Assembly (NCBI GenBank): GCA_900066355.1
Contig: FMEL01000002.1
Span: forward strand, 186,001 to 250,000
Direction of reading: 5' to 3'
From: an uncultured Ruminococcus sp.
GTDB taxonomy: Bacteria > Bacillota > Clostridia > Lachnospirales > Lachnospiraceae
DNA length: 64,000 bases
The notes beneath the pieces were generated by a model. The model was not told the origin of the DNA, searched no databases, and was given only the letters and a program-made list of their open reading frames with translations. Shown piece after piece: positions 26,749-36,248 of the stretch; within the stretch, counting starts at the first letter, position 1; every line of letters starts with the position of its first letter. The translations under genes were made by a program, and so were the position numbers.

Positions 26749-26751
26749 ACT

Positions 26752-27075
26752 TTATAACTCCTCTAATATCTCACTGGAGATTTCTGAAATATCACTGGCA
26801 CCGTACCCTGCGGCAAGCTTTTGAATTTTCTGTACCTGCCTGCGGATATTTACAAATTTCTCAACCAGATGAAGTCTTGCTTCATAATCTTCCAGCGTAT
26901 GATTACATCGTTTGATCATATCATGTACGCCCTGCCGACTGATTCCGAGATCTTCAGCCACTTCGCTTAAGGAGTAATCTTCCAGAACTACGCTTTCATA
27001 TACCTGCTGCTGCCGTTCTGTAAGCAGTTCTCCATAAAAATCGTATAACAATGTCTGTTCAACAAACTTTTCCAT
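26752..27075 (-). CDS. ylxM: YlxM (UPF0122) helix-turn-helix protein
   Basis: A 107-residue YlxM-family protein with a sigma-region-4-like helix-turn-helix (about 35-56, YSLSEVAEDLGISRQGVHDMIKR). In streptococci YlxM modulates SRP GTPase activity and in operons like this it is always next to ffh. AAGGTGG lies 6 bases before the ATG. It is the first gene of the operon that ends at queA and has a strong promoter. Confidence 0.92.
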   Translation of the reverse strand: MEKFVEQTLLYDFYGELLTERQQQVYESVVLEDYSLSEVAEDLGISRQGVHDMIKRCNHTLEDYEARLHLVEKFVNIRRQVQKIQKLAAGYGASDISEISSEILEEL

Positions 27076-27092
27076 TTGTAACCACCTTGGCT

Positions 27093-27121
27093 ATCATACA
27101 TGATTTATATTGGTGTGTCAA
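27093..27121 (-). promoter_or_regulatory. Promoter of the ylxM-ffh-rpsP operon
   Basis: TTGACA and TATGAT on the minus strand are 17 bases apart. The -35 box is part of an inverted repeat, TGTCAAG and CTTGACA with 8 bases between (27116-27137 region). Confidence 0.8.
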
Positions 27122-27154
27122 GTATTTTTTCTTGACATCGAAGTTTTTTATTTT

Positions 27155-27772
27155 TTATAAAGTGTCTGCCGGATTTTCCGCTTCAAACTCAAATACACAG
27201 CGGTCATATGCATTGATCACATGTGTATCCATATATTTGTCATATCGTTTGTACTGCCTTCCGTAAGACATATGCACATGTCCATGAAGGAAGTATTTCG
27301 GATGATACTTTTCGATCAGGCTACGAAAGATTTTAAAGCCCTGATGAGGAAGATCTCTGGCATCATTCAGCTGATAAGCCGGCGCATGCGTGACCAGAAT
27401 ATCAAATCCCCTTCTCCAGAGTATCTTCGGAAGAAGTTTGAATACTCTGTGCCGCATCTGCCACTCCGTATACTGATATTGCCCGGGCTTATATCTCATG
27501 GAACCGCCGAGTCCCATGATGCGGACACCCTCATGAACATAAATTTTATCGTCAATGCAGATGCATCCGTCCGGTGGGATCCGTTCATATTTGTCATCAT
27601 GATTTCCATGTACATACAGAACGGGAGCCGAAGTAAACGTTGCAAGAAAGGAAAGATACCTCGGATCCAGATCCCCACAGGAAATGATCAGGTCAATTCC
27701 CTCAAGCTTGCTCTTTTCGAAATAATCCCACAGATATTTTGATTCTTCATCTGCTATGGCAAGTATTTTCAT
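27155..27772 (-). CDS. Calcineurin-type metallophosphoesterase
   Basis: A 205-residue phosphoesterase with GDLD (33-36), GNHDD (56-60), THAP (about 133) and HGHVH (about 165), the usual two-metal ligands. The first motif is IADEES: Asp8 is present, but the His of the normal D-x-H is Glu10, which could change metal preference. The substrate is unknown. It starts 8 bases after the ParB-like/BMP gene and is the last gene of the plsX-headed series. Confidence 0.8.
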   Translation of the reverse strand: MKILAIADEESKYLWDYFEKSKLEGIDLIISCGDLDPRYLSFLATFTSAPVLYVHGNHDDKYERIPPDGCICIDDKIYVHEGVRIMGLGGSMRYKPGQYQYTEWQMRHRVFKLLPKILWRRGFDILVTHAPAYQLNDARDLPHQGFKIFRSLIEKYHPKYFLHGHVHMSYGRQYKRYDKYMDTHVINAYDRCVFEFEAENPADTL

Positions 27773-27780
27773 AAAACTGC

Positions 27781-29712
27781 TTATCCCTTCTGTTTCTCCA
27801 CACCGGATTGTTCCGTAACCGGTTTTGCCTGCTCAGTCAGTTCCCATGATGCCGGAATCGCACCGACAACATTATCCGCCAGCCAGTTCATGGTCATGAT
27901 CTCTTCCGGTGAAAGAATTTTGTTCGGATCTGACTGTATCATACCATCCTGTGAATACAGAATCCCCGAAAACGGATGATATTCTCCCGTCGCAATCGCA
28001 TGTTTTAACATAGAAAGCAGTTTCTGTGTACCAATCGGAAGTTTCTGTGAATAGATCACATCAATTACTTCTGCAGAAAGTCCCCACCAGTAATTGATTG
28101 CTTTCGTCTCATCTTTGTTGTCATCATATTTCCATGTACCATCCATGATCGTGCGGATCAGCTGCTCATAAAATTTGCCCCAGTGCCAGAGCGGCATTGC
28201 CAGATTGTGCGGTCCCTCTTCTGTCAGATGATACAGCCCGAAATAGCGGGATGCATCTTCCGGAATAACCATATCTTTACCAGAAACAACGGTAACACCC
28301 TTTTTCTGAACATTTTCCATGGCAAGCCTGATATCTACATCTTTTAATGTAGACCATTCCAGATAAACCCTTGCACGGGGATTTATCATCTTTGCCCCCA
28401 GTGCGAATGCATTGATATTCGCAATGGTACCGAAAATCGGATAATCTGCAATGTATGCAAGCTGTCCGTTTTCGGACATTGCTCCGGCAACAGCTCCCAT
28501 AAGAAACTTAGCTTCATACATACGTGCATAATAAGTACGGATATAACGGTGTGACGTATTCAGCGAACAGTTCAGGATTTTTACATTTGGATGGTCGATA
28601 GCCGCCTGCACACTTGCTTTTACAAACTCTGGTGTAGTTGTAAAAATAATGTTGCAGTCCTTTCGGATGGCTTCGTAAATTGCTTTTTCTGCAAGATCCT
28701 GTGTAAGATTTTCATAGCATTCTGTTGTGACTTCTTCCGGGAAAGTCTGTTCCAGATGCAGTCTTCCAAGTTCATGCGCGTAGGTCCACGCAGAAGTAGC
28801 CGGTGTCTTTGCATACAAAAATGCAATCTTCAGTTTCGGCGTACTTGCCGGAAGCAACCGATCCAGCAGAGATTTCTTTTCGATTCTGGACGGATCCATC
28901 TTGAGATCAATTTTCTGATTGTGTTCCAGAAGTTTGAATTCTTCCCAGGTTTTTGCAACCAGTTCTTTCATTTCATTGGTAGTTTTCTGATCAATCACTT
29001 CATAATTATAAATTGTCAGGAATGCAAGAAATGCATCTCCGGTCGTGATAGACAGTTTCTTTCCGCCAAGTGCTTCATATTCTATTGAAAAACGCGAATA
29101 AACAGAGCTGAACAGCAACCGGTCATCATCTGTCCAGACATCTTTTGGCTCCTTGCCGAATGCAGCCTGAAGTCTGACAAAACTTCCAGGTTTCGTAAAC
29201 CAGATATAATTGATCTGGGTAACTGCATAGAAATCCACAAACTCATAGTAAAGTTTATTTTCTTTCTGGTCTGTCCGCGGAGGAAGGATTCTGGTCACAT
29301 ATCCGGGCACAGATACCGCATCAAAATATTTCAGGACGCTGACACGTTTGTTGCCTTCCTGTACATAAAATTTATTCATGTATTCGTAAGCTTTGATCGG
29401 TTCACGGATTCCTTTATCAATATGACTCTGGCTTAAGGTTGCCCATTTGTATGCAAATTCTGTGTTTTCTCGTAAGATCGGCATAAAATTGCCGGCAAAA
29501 GCATTGCTCCTGCCATCACTTTTTGTTCCGACTATCTGATCGATTGGTATCTGTACAAGTCCGAGTGGAACTTCAGAATAAGATCCCTTCGGAGGCAGGA
29601 TATCATCAAGAACCTGAAGTGTCGGTAATTCCCCCCGCATCATTCTTGCCTGATAATCCTTTTTGCCGAGTTTATAAGCTTTTTGATAATCTTCCATTGT
29701 AAATGATGCCAT
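27781..29712 (-). CDS. ParB-like/BMP (substrate-binding) fusion protein, predicted cytosolic
   Basis: This 643-residue protein joins two parts. Residues of about 45-150 resemble the ParB/sulfiredoxin fold: the run IREPIKAYEY and KFYVQEGNKRVSVLKYF is the typical GxRPI and E-G-N-R-R pattern. From about 310 onward it looks like a BMP (PnrA/Med) nucleoside-binding domain, e.g. KIAFLYAKTPATSAWTYAHELG and YIADYPIFGTIANINAFALGA. There is no signal peptide, lipobox or membrane helix, so it should stay in the cytosol, unlike transport BMP lipoproteins. The ATG two codons in was preferred because AGAGGT then has 8-base spacing. No nucleoside permease is adjacent; ilvA is upstream and a phosphoesterase downstream. 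Confidence 0.75.
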   Translation of the reverse strand: MASFTMEDYQKAYKLGKKDYQARMMRGELPTLQVLDDILPPKGSYSEVPLGLVQIPIDQIVGTKSDGRSNAFAGNFMPILRENTEFAYKWATLSQSHIDKGIREPIKAYEYMNKFYVQEGNKRVSVLKYFDAVSVPGYVTRILPPRTDQKENKLYYEFVDFYAVTQINYIWFTKPGSFVRLQAAFGKEPKDVWTDDDRLLFSSVYSRFSIEYEALGGKKLSITTGDAFLAFLTIYNYEVIDQKTTNEMKELVAKTWEEFKLLEHNQKIDLKMDPSRIEKKSLLDRLLPASTPKLKIAFLYAKTPATSAWTYAHELGRLHLEQTFPEEVTTECYENLTQDLAEKAIYEAIRKDCNIIFTTTPEFVKASVQAAIDHPNVKILNCSLNTSHRYIRTYYARMYEAKFLMGAVAGAMSENGQLAYIADYPIFGTIANINAFALGAKMINPRARVYLEWSTLKDVDIRLAMENVQKKGVTVVSGKDMVIPEDASRYFGLYHLTEEGPHNLAMPLWHWGKFYEQLIRTIMDGTWKYDDNKDETKAINYWWGLSAEVIDVIYSQKLPIGTQKLLSMLKHAIATGEYHPFSGILYSQDGMIQSDPNKILSPEEIMTMNWLADNVVGAIPASWELTEQAKPVTEQSGVEKQKG

Positions 29713-29751
29713 ACTCATTCACCTCTGTCTGAATTCTGAATAACGGGATAC

Positions 29752-30963
29752 TTACAGGCTTGCGCGGATTACTTTCGGTCTGCATCCTGCATCTTCTAAT
29801 GCCTGTACAATTTTTTTCTTATGTTCTGTACCGTATGCTTCCATCGTTACTTTCAGCTCCACAGCCGCATAACGGTTAGTACTGATAAACTGGTTGTGAT
29901 CAAGTTTGATGACATTACCCTGATTTTCCGCAATAATAGATGCCACACGCACCAGTTCACCCGGTTTGTCCGGAATCAATACAGAAACGGTAAAGATACG
30001 GTCTCTCTGAATCAGTCCATGCTGTACCACTGAGGACATTGTGATCACATCCATGTTACCGCCACTTAAGATAGATACCACCTTTTTACCGGTGAAGTTC
30101 AGATGACGGAGTGCTGCAACTGTCAGAAGACCGGAGTTTTCTACGATCATCTTATGATTTTCTACCATATCAAGGAATGCAACAATCAGTTCATCATCAT
30201 CAATTGTGATCACATCATCCAGATTTTCCTGCAGATACGGGAAGATATGCTCTCCCGGTGTCTGTACAGCGGTACCATCTGCAATCGTATTTACATGTGG
30301 AAGTGTCACGACCTCACCTTTTTCAAGCGATGCTTTCATACATGCAGCTCCGGATGGCTCCACACCGATAACTTTGATATGTGGATTGAGGAGTTTTGCA
30401 AGTGTGGAAACACCTGTTGCAAGACCGCCTCCGCCGATCGGAACAAGAATGTAATCTACAAGAGGAAGCTCCTGTACAATTTCCATTGCAATTGTACCCT
30501 GGCCTGTTGCAACGGCAGGATCATCAAACGGATGGATAAAGGTATATCCCTCTTTTTCTGCAAGCTCCAGTGCATAGGCACAAGCTTCATCATAAACGTC
30601 ACCTTTCAGAATAACTTCAGCACCGTAACTCTTTGTACGTTCTACTTTGATAAGTGGTGTGGTGGTCGGCATAACGATCACGGCTTTTGCTCCGAATTTG
30701 TGTGCAGCATAAGCCACACCCTGTGCATGGTTTCCTGCTGATGCTGCAATCAGACCTTTTGCACGCTCTTCATCGGTCAGGGTACTGATCTTGTAATATG
30801 CCCCACGTACTTTGTATGCACCGGTACGCTGCATGTTTTCTGGTTTCAGATATACTTTGTTTCCGGTGAGATCTGAAAAATAGCTGCTTTTTATCAGCTT
30901 GGTTTCCTGAGTTACTTTTTTTACAATTTCTGATGCCTCTTCAAAGCTCTCTAATGTAAGCAT
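29752..30963 (-). CDS. ilvA: Threonine ammonia-lyase with ACT domain
   Basis: A 403-residue PLP enzyme that deaminates threonine to 2-oxobutanoate, the first step to isoleucine or a catabolic step. The PLP lysine is Lys51 in TGAYKVRGA, the phosphate-binding loop is GGGGLA, and SAGNHAQGVA is present. One ACT domain (about 325-403, FTVSVLIPDKPGELVRVASI) should provide allosteric control. Size and single ACT match the short IlvA/TdcB-like form of Clostridia. It begins 27 bases after the ftsY stop. No other branched-chain genes are near. Confidence 0.92.
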   Translation of the reverse strand: MLTLESFEEASEIVKKVTQETKLIKSSYFSDLTGNKVYLKPENMQRTGAYKVRGAYYKISTLTDEERAKGLIAASAGNHAQGVAYAAHKFGAKAVIVMPTTTPLIKVERTKSYGAEVILKGDVYDEACAYALELAEKEGYTFIHPFDDPAVATGQGTIAMEIVQELPLVDYILVPIGGGGLATGVSTLAKLLNPHIKVIGVEPSGAACMKASLEKGEVVTLPHVNTIADGTAVQTPGEHIFPYLQENLDDVITIDDDELIVAFLDMVENHKMIVENSGLLTVAALRHLNFTGKKVVSILSGGNMDVITMSSVVQHGLIQRDRIFTVSVLIPDKPGELVRVASIIAENQGNVIKLDHNQFISTNRYAAVELKVTMEAYGTEHKKKIVQALEDAGCRPKVIRASL

Positions 30964-30990
30964 TTTTGCTCCTCCTGTAATTTCTTCGGT

Positions 30991-31944
30991 CTACTCTTCT
31001 GTGTGTAATTCGTTCTGGTCAATATCAAACAGTGCATTTACGAATGCATCAGCATCAAATTTCTGCAGATCGTCAATCGTTTCTCCAACTCCAATATATT
31101 TTACCGGAATATCGAGCTCGGACTGGATTGCAACTGCAATTCCGCCTTTGGCTGTTCCGTCCAGTTTTGTAAGGATAATACCATTTACATTTGCAACTTC
31201 TGCAAACTGTTTTGCCTGAGCAAGTGCATTCTGTCCTGTCGTTCCATCCAGAACAACAAGTGTTTCAAGATAAGCTTCCGGATATTCTCTCTCAAGAATG
31301 CGATAGATTTTGCGAAGTTCCTCCATCAGATTTTTCTTGTTGTGGAGACGTCCTGCTGTATCGCAGATCAGTACATCCGCATTACGTGCTTTGGCTGCCG
31401 CCACTGCGTCATAGACGATGGATGCCGGATCAGCACCTTCCTGACCGCCGATCAGGTCTACCCCTGCACGCGATGCCCACTGTGCAAGCTGTTCTCCTGC
31501 TGCTGCACGGAATGTATCTGCTGCTGCAAGGATAACTTTCTTACCCTGGTCTTTGAGTTTGCCGGCGAGTTTACCGACGGAGGTGGTTTTTCCGACTCCG
31601 TTTACGCCGATCACAAGAATTACGGATTTGCGGTTTTCAAACTCATATTCTGTACTGTCAACCCGCATCTGCTCTTTGATACTGTTGATCAGAAGCTGCT
31701 TGCATTCCATCGGGTTTTTGATATGTTGGGCGGATACCTGTTCTTTCAGATGCTCAATGATGGATGAAGTGGCATTGATTCCGATATCACCCATGATGAG
31801 GATTTCTTCCAGTTCTTCGTAAAAATCCTCATCAATGCTGGAATATCCGCTGAAAATGGAATCAAAGCCAGCCACGATATTGTCACGCGTTTTGGTCAGT
31901 CCACTGACCAGCCGCTTAAAAAAGCCTTTCTTTTCTTCTGACAT
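30991..31944 (-). CDS. ftsY: Signal recognition particle receptor FtsY
   Basis: A 317-residue SRP receptor GTPase. The NG domain has GVNGVGKTTSVGKLAGK, DTFRAAAGEQL, DTAGR and TKLDGTAKGG. The acidic A domain of E. coli is missing, as in many Firmicutes, leaving a short amphipathic KKGFFKRL start for membrane contact. The second ATG is preferred because GGAGG is then 7 bases away; for the first it would be 1 base. Follows smc, the standard order. Confidence 0.95.
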   Translation of the reverse strand: MSEEKKGFFKRLVSGLTKTRDNIVAGFDSIFSGYSSIDEDFYEELEEILIMGDIGINATSSIIEHLKEQVSAQHIKNPMECKQLLINSIKEQMRVDSTEYEFENRKSVILVIGVNGVGKTTSVGKLAGKLKDQGKKVILAAADTFRAAAGEQLAQWASRAGVDLIGGQEGADPASIVYDAVAAAKARNADVLICDTAGRLHNKKNLMEELRKIYRILEREYPEAYLETLVVLDGTTGQNALAQAKQFAEVANVNGIILTKLDGTAKGGIAVAIQSELDIPVKYIGVGETIDDLQKFDADAFVNALFDIDQNELHTEE

Positions 31945-31968
31945 ACTCATGCCTCCTTATTTATAAAT

Positions 31969-34900
31969 TTATTTTGTAAGCTGGTTTTCTACCAGATCTA
32001 CTGATACCAGCGTAGAAACACCTTTTTCCTGCATGGTGATACCATACAGACGGTCCGCAGCATTCATCGTACCACGTCTGTGTGTAATAATAATAAACTG
32101 CGTATTTTTTGTTAATTTCTGAAGATAAGATGCAAAACGTCCGACGTTAGAATCATCCAGCGCTGCCTCAATCTCGTCAAGAAGACAGAATGGTGATGGT
32201 TTCAGGTTCTGGATCGCAAAAAGAAGGGCAATTGCCGTCAGTGCTTTTTCTCCACCGGAAAGCTGCATCATATTCTGAAGTTTCTTTCCGGGAGGCTGTG
32301 AAATGATCCGGATTCCTGCTTCAAGAATATCCTCATCCTCTGCAAGCTCCAGTGTTCCCTTTCCGCCACCGAACAATTCTTTAAAGGCCTTGTCAAATTC
32401 CCTCTGAATATCACGGAATTTTTCAGTAAACTGTTTGCGCATTCCCTCGTCCAGCTCCTGAATGATTCCTTCCAGTGTTTCTTCTGCTTTGACAATATCT
32501 TCGTACTGCGCGGATAAAAATGTATGACGTTCAAGAAGATTTTTGTAATCTTCGATTGCGTTGACATTGACGGAACCCAGCTTACGGATTTCATCCTTGA
32601 TACGAAGAACATCTTTTTTGATCGTCTGCCGGTCTGTCAGCTCCTCTTTTCGGTACTGAAGGGCATTGTTCGGTGTGATTTCATATTCTTCCCACATATA
32701 GGAAATCTGGGATTCCCGCTGCTCTTCGATTTTTTCTGCCTGACTGCGCAGACGGAAACACTCTTTATCAAGCAACGATGTCTTTTCAGAGAGATGATCC
32801 CTCTTTTCGAAAAAAGACTTGTGGCTGGTACTGCGTTTTTCCTTTTCTTCCTGCCATTCGATACGTCTGGCATCCAGAACCTCTTCCTTACCTGTACATT
32901 CGGTAACGGCTTTTTTGAGTTCTTCAATACCGTCTTCTTTTTTATGTATTTCTTCGGCACTTCTGGAAAGATTTTCAGTGATTTCTTCGGACTCCCTGTG
33001 GTATGCTTCAATCTCATTTTCCAGACGGCTGATATTTTCCTGAAGGAAATGGTTCTGCTGCTCCAGAGATGATTCTTCCAGACGGATCTTTTCAAGTACA
33101 TGATTTTTCTCTGTCTCTTCTGCCTTCCATTCCTCTAATTCTTTTTGCTTTGTCTCGATGAAAACTTCAAGTTCTTTTTCATCTTTCTGGGAATCTTCCA
33201 GTTCACGGGCGATGCTGCTGTGATCCTGACGGATCTCGCCTGCCTGCTGTCGCAATTCCTCCTGTTCGCGTTCGATCCGGCGGTAACTGCTCTGAATTTC
33301 ATCTTCTTTTTCCTGAATCTGGGCAAGATTCATCTTTGCGGTATTCTGCTCGACATACTGCTGTTGCAGCTGCTGCTGGAAATCAGCAATGGTATCTCGA
33401 AGTACATTACGTCTGCTGCGGTTTTCACCGATCGCACGCTGCGTCTCTTCAAGTTCTTTCTTGAGGATTCCGACGCTTCTCTCCAGTTCTTCAATCTCAC
33501 GTCGTCTTCCGAGCAGATTACTGTTATTTTTGAATGCACCACCTGTCATGGAACCGCCCGGGCTTAAAGATTCACCCTCGATTGTAACCATACGGAGACT
33601 GTGACGGTATTTTTTACCAATAGCAATCGCATGGTCAATATTATCTACGACCAGCACACGACCAAGAAGATACATAACGAGTTCGCTGTACTCAGCATCT
33701 GCTTCTACAAGCGTATTTGCTGTTCCGACAACACCCGGTTCACGCAGGACATCTTTCTGCGCAAGGCCACCACGTCCACTGATATTGGAAAGCGGAAGGA
33801 AAGTTGCCCTTCCGTAGCGGTTCTTCTTCAAAAAGCTGATCATACGCTTCGCAGTCTGTTCATTATCTGTAACAATATTCTGGATACTGCCACCAAGTGC
33901 TGTCTCGATAGCAACTTCATAATCTTTCTGTACATGAATAATATCGGCAACTACGCCCCGGATACCCGGTTCACGGCTTTTTTGCTCCATAACGCGGCGG
34001 ATACTGTTACCGTAACCATCATACCTCTCTGTAATGTTGCGGAGAGATTCCAGACGGGATGCCTCCCTGTGATATGCAGTTTGTCCGATTTCCATCTGAG
34101 AATTCTGTTTCTTTAATTTTTCCTGAATCTGATGGATTTCTTCATCGAGACGTACACATTCTGCATTTGTTGACTGAATTACATTGGTCACCGCATCATA
34201 TTGTTTCTGCGCTTTCTCACGGTCACTTTCCAGAATTGCTTCTTCACTCTTCAAACGAAGGATACGCCGACTGACTTCTGCCTTACGGATATCAAGCTGT
34301 TCCATCATGGCATCAAATCGCTGTGCTTTACCTTTGGTTGTCGCACGGCTGTTGAGAATCTCAATGATCTCATTTTTGCCGTCTTCCACTGCCTGTGTAC
34401 ATTCATCTACATTGGAGACAATATTTTCGAGAGATTCTGTCTCTTTTTTCAGATTGTCTCTGGTTTCTTTTAATCTATTGTAAAGAGCTGCCCTTTCTTC
34501 GGTCAGCTTTTCTTTTTCTTCGCTTCGCTTCTGAAGATCGTCTTTTAACACTGTCAGACGTGATCTGAAATGTTCACTGTTTTGTCTGCCGGATGATATC
34601 TGTTCTTCAAGGACTTTGACCTGCCCCTCATACTGCTGTTTGAGAAGTGCATTTTCCTGCTGTTCCTCTTTCAACGCATCCAGCTTTGTATTCAGCTCTT
34701 CCAGTTCCTGTTCCAGTCGCTCATACTCTGCCTTTGTCTGTTCGTATGCCGACTGTGCCTCGTCAAGTTCCTGCTGTGCCTGCGAAAGCTTTGTTTCCAG
34801 CTCATTCAGAAGTTCGCCTGTACGCTGGTGATCCAGAAGGAAAAGGTTGATATCCAGTTCTTTCAGTTCATCTCTTTTTGCAAGATAAATTCTGGCTGTT

Positions 34901-35529
34901 TCAGACTGACGTTCCAGAGGTCCGAGCTGTTTGGTCAGCTCACTTAAAATATCTGTCACACGCACAAGATTCTGTCTTTCTTCATCCAATTTCTTGAGTG
35001 TGGTTATTTTTCTTCGTTTAAATTTGACGATTCCGGCAGCCTCGTCAAAAAGCTCCCGTCGTTCTTCCGGCTTACCGCTCAGGATCTTGTCAATCTGTCC
35101 CTGTCCGATAATAGAATAACCTTCTTTACCGATACCGGTATCATAAAACATCTCCTGAATGTCTTTCAGACGGCAGCCGCTTCCATTGATCAGATATTCG
35201 CTTTCACCGGAACGGTAAAGTCTTCTGGCAACAGTCACCTCGTTATAGTCTACCGGAAGTTTGTGATCGCTGTTATCCAGTGTGATTGAAACAGATGCAA
35301 AGCTTAAAGGCTTTCTGTTTTCTGTACCGGAAAATATGACATCCTGCATATTTCCGCCTCGAAGCTGCTTGGCGCTCTGTTCACCGAGTACCCATCGTAC
35401 TGCATCACCGACATTACTCTTGCCACTGCCGTTCGGTCCGACGATTCCGGTGATTCCGTTGTGAAATTCAAAGTTGATTTTCTGAGCAAAGGATTTGAAG
35501 CCATATACTTCAATATTCTTTAAATACAT
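31969..35529 (-). CDS. smc: Chromosome segregation protein SMC
   Basis: A 1186-residue SMC ATPase. Walker A is GPNGSGKSN (32-40), followed by long coiled coils, a hinge around 510-680 (GIRGVVADIIHVQKDYE, then GRATFLPLS), and the C-terminal head with LSGGEKALTAIALLFAIQ and Walker B FCLLDEIEAALDD. It works with ScpA and ScpB, which are not in this window. It lies between rnc and ftsY with gaps of 29 and 24 bases. Confidence 0.97.
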   Translation of the reverse strand: MYLKNIEVYGFKSFAQKINFEFHNGITGIVGPNGSGKSNVGDAVRWVLGEQSAKQLRGGNMQDVIFSGTENRKPLSFASVSITLDNSDHKLPVDYNEVTVARRLYRSGESEYLINGSGCRLKDIQEMFYDTGIGKEGYSIIGQGQIDKILSGKPEERRELFDEAAGIVKFKRRKITTLKKLDEERQNLVRVTDILSELTKQLGPLERQSETARIYLAKRDELKELDINLFLLDHQRTGELLNELETKLSQAQQELDEAQSAYEQTKAEYERLEQELEELNTKLDALKEEQQENALLKQQYEGQVKVLEEQISSGRQNSEHFRSRLTVLKDDLQKRSEEKEKLTEERAALYNRLKETRDNLKKETESLENIVSNVDECTQAVEDGKNEIIEILNSRATTKGKAQRFDAMMEQLDIRKAEVSRRILRLKSEEAILESDREKAQKQYDAVTNVIQSTNAECVRLDEEIHQIQEKLKKQNSQMEIGQTAYHREASRLESLRNITERYDGYGNSIRRVMEQKSREPGIRGVVADIIHVQKDYEVAIETALGGSIQNIVTDNEQTAKRMISFLKKNRYGRATFLPLSNISGRGGLAQKDVLREPGVVGTANTLVEADAEYSELVMYLLGRVLVVDNIDHAIAIGKKYRHSLRMVTIEGESLSPGGSMTGGAFKNNSNLLGRRREIEELERSVGILKKELEETQRAIGENRSRRNVLRDTIADFQQQLQQQYVEQNTAKMNLAQIQEKEDEIQSSYRRIEREQEELRQQAGEIRQDHSSIARELEDSQKDEKELEVFIETKQKELEEWKAEETEKNHVLEKIRLEESSLEQQNHFLQENISRLENEIEAYHRESEEITENLSRSAEEIHKKEDGIEELKKAVTECTGKEEVLDARRIEWQEEKEKRSTSHKSFFEKRDHLSEKTSLLDKECFRLRSQAEKIEEQRESQISYMWEEYEITPNNALQYRKEELTDRQTIKKDVLRIKDEIRKLGSVNVNAIEDYKNLLERHTFLSAQYEDIVKAEETLEGIIQELDEGMRKQFTEKFRDIQREFDKAFKELFGGGKGTLELAEDEDILEAGIRIISQPPGKKLQNMMQLSGGEKALTAIALLFAIQNLKPSPFCLLDEIEAALDDSNVGRFASYLQKLTKNTQFIIITHRRGTMNAADRLYGITMQEKGVSTLVSVDLVENQLTK

Positions 35530-35558
35530 ATCTCACCTGCCCGTTTAATTTGTGGCTG

Positions 35559-36230
35559 TCAGAATTTCTTTTCCTGAATCGCCTGATAGGCAGCTGCCTG
35601 TTCTGCTGCCTTTTTAGTGTGACCCGTGCCATTTCCCACAACCTGACCGTTAACCTGAACGACTACGGTAAAGCATTTATCATGATCCGGTCCCTCTTCA
35701 CCTGTAAGTACATATTCAATCGGCTGAAGTCCCTTTTCCTGTACAAGCTCCTGAAGAATCGTTTTGCTGTCATAAAAAAGCTGTTTATGTTCAATATCAT
35801 TCAGAATAAAATTCAGAACAAATTTTTTCGCATTGGAAAAACCACCGTCCAGGTAGATTGCGCCAAGAAGCGCCTCTGTCGCATCGGAAACGATAGAATC
35901 ACGGTTACGTCCTCCTGTCATGTTTTCTCCCTTACCAAGAAGCAGAAATTCCGGAAGACCGAATTCTCTTGCGCAATATGCCAGGCTTGGTTCACACACA
36001 AGACTTGCACGTTTTTTTGTCAGCTCACCTTCCGGGATCTGCGGAAATTTTTTGTAAAGAAAATCACTGCTGATCAGTTCAAGTACAGCATCTCCAAGAA
36101 ACTCCAGACGTTCATTACATCCAAGTTTTCCAAGTTTTTTTTCATTTGCATAGGAACTGTGTGTCAGCGCCTGTCTCAGCAGTTTTTTGTTCTGAAATGT
36201 ATATCCTATAATCTGTTCCAACTGTTCCAT
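35559..36230 (-). CDS. rnc: Ribonuclease III
   Basis: A 223-residue RNase III that cuts double-stranded RNA such as the 16S and 23S precursor stems. The signature NERLEFLGDAVL is at 39-50, the second acidic motif is DATEALLGAIYLD, and a double-stranded RNA-binding domain fills 155-223 (GTGHTKKAAEQAAA). It starts 18 bases after the plsX stop; in most relatives acpP separates the two, but it is not here. Confidence 0.96.
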   Translation of the reverse strand: MEQLEQIIGYTFQNKKLLRQALTHSSYANEKKLGKLGCNERLEFLGDAVLELISSDFLYKKFPQIPEGELTKKRASLVCEPSLAYCAREFGLPEFLLLGKGENMTGGRNRDSIVSDATEALLGAIYLDGGFSNAKKFVLNFILNDIEHKQLFYDSKTILQELVQEKGLQPIEYVLTGEEGPDHDKCFTVVVQVNGQVVGNGTGHTKKAAEQAAAYQAIQEKKF

Positions 36231-36248
36231 TTTATTGTCCTTCTTTTT

